From contig NZ_CANMXB010000001.1 in assembly GCF_947501785.1 (NCBI RefSeq), forward strand, positions 2,794,501 to 2,858,500: a DNA stretch of 64,000 nucleotides, written 5' to 3'. Below are positions 63,579 to 64,000 of the stretch, piece after piece; the first letter of the stretch is position 1; each line of letters starts with the position of its first letter. Position numbers and translations under genes: made by a program. Below the pieces are notes generated by a model. That model worked only from the letters and a program-made list of their open reading frames with translations, searched no databases and was not told where the DNA came from. The stretch comes from an uncultured Litoreibacter sp. (GTDB lineage: Bacteria; Pseudomonadota; Alphaproteobacteria; Rhodobacterales; Rhodobacteraceae).

Positions 63579-64000
63579 AGGGGTGCTTCCAGGCCAAGTT
63601 CGGCACAAAACCCACGCAGTTCCTCATCGACATCACGCATGTCCAGATTGATTTGTTCGATGCACCTCGTCACCTTCTCAAGATCGACGGGCGATTCCGG
63701 CACGAAGGTGTCGACATAACGGGGGATATTGAGGTTGAAATCGTTCTCTTCGATCTCTGCCAGCAAAGCACGGTGTGAAAACCGCTCTTCCTCCGCTCGT
63801 GTACGATACGCCTGAACAATACGTTCAACGTCGCCTTGGCCCAGCGTGTTTTGGTTTTTACCTCGTTCAAAACAAGTCGAGGCGTCCACGAAGAACACGT
63901 CTTCAGTCTCTTTGCACTTCTTCAGAACCAATATGCAGGTCGGTATGGCCGTGCCGTAGAAGATGTTCTCCGGAAGGCCGATTACCGAGTCCAACCAGTT
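63575..64000 (-). CDS. hsdM: Type I restriction enzyme, M subunit (partial, 3' end)
   Basis: The C-terminal 141 residues of HsdM; the gene begins past the window. The visible GLPENIFYGTAIPTCILVLKK is the conserved strand after motif IV, followed by the helical tail that binds HsdS. It methylates adenine in the target. Confidence 0.92.
   Translation of the reverse strand, partial: NWLDSVIGLPENIFYGTAIPTCILVLKKCKETEDVFFVDASTCFERGKNQNTLGQGDVERIVQAYRTRAEEERFSHRALLAEIEENDFNLNIPRYVDTFVPESPVDLEKVTRCIEQINLDMRDVDEELRGFCAELGLEAPL

Larger units (their letters stand above)
49421..64000. mobile_element. Integrated mobilizable element/genomic island, right end outside the window
   Basis: From the tRNA-Arg 3' end onward gene content changes: RepC-like initiator, mobC-mobA-mobB-mobD, a defence-like operon, a metallophosphoesterase pair, a ParA-like ATPase with XRE regulator, and hsdR-hsdS-hsdM. 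Base composition from about 53,000 to 56,560 is visibly richer in A/T than the rest. tRNA 3' ends are common attachment sites. I found no integrase and no second copy of the tRNA 3' end up to 64,000, so the limits are inferred. Confidence 0.75.

Noticed and set aside
49421-64000. Second copy of the tRNA-Arg 3' end as right att site
   Set aside because: Looked for GGTTCGAATCC and the CCGGGGTCACCA end; none found in the remaining window.
1-64000. CRISPR array
   Set aside because: No run of regularly spaced, nearly identical repeats with unique spacers is visible; the 11-base array at 24368 is far too short.

Overview
The window looks like a chromosomal segment of a Rhodobacteraceae (Roseobacter-group) alphaproteobacterium. 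The reasons are high-GC coding, a petABC (fbcFBC) cytochrome bc1 operon, a PhyR-type regulator, an invasion-associated locus B protein, a Hint-domain protein, ADP-forming acyl-CoA ligase next to carnitine-type beta-oxidation enzymes, and intergenic repeats of the kind common in this family. The species cannot be told from the sequence alone.

Bases 1-49,420 are mostly core genome. In order: an I78-type inhibitor end and a cytochrome c'; mtgA and an overlapping GST-queG-SDR unit; two L,D-transpeptidases around a CAP-domain lipoprotein; a 58-residue exported peptide; rlmN; Hint and IalB proteins; an asparaginase; a hybrid histidine kinase; a large alpha-2-macroglobulin coupled to pbpC; a thiolase; a beta-helix-like membrane protein; all three serine-biosynthesis genes (serC-serA divergent from serB); a carnitine/crotonobetaine-like acyl-CoA cluster; an overlapping adenine deaminase-AMP nucleosidase pair; HU; a DMT exporter; aroC; the bc1 complex; trmL; a run of tightly packed genes from dapF through mtaB to GST/PaiB/GNAT genes; tRNA-Lys; a PhyR-like protein that has lost its phosphoacceptor; a LacI-type regulator with a possible small RNA beside it; and tRNA-Arg(CCT).

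From the 3' end of tRNA-Arg to the end of the window (49,421-64,000, right edge not reached) lies an accessory element. It starts with repeat-rich DNA and a RepC-like initiator, followed by a ColE1-like mobilization block (mobC, relaxase mobA, and mobB- and mobD-like genes nested inside mobA in another frame) with a candidate oriT. Its cargo is a visibly AT-richer three-gene operon (DUF262 protein, DUF3696 AAA ATPase, unknown third protein) that looks like an anti-phage system; a metallophosphoesterase with a small partner; a ParA-like ATPase with an exported protein and a divergent XRE repressor; and a type I restriction system (hsdR, hsdS, partial hsdM). No integrase or second att copy is visible, so the far end must lie beyond the window if the element is integrase-driven.

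The most promising candidates for new biology are the DUF262-DUF3696-unknown operon, the nested mob genes, the phosphorylation-dead PhyR homologue, and several unexplained intergenic repeats.
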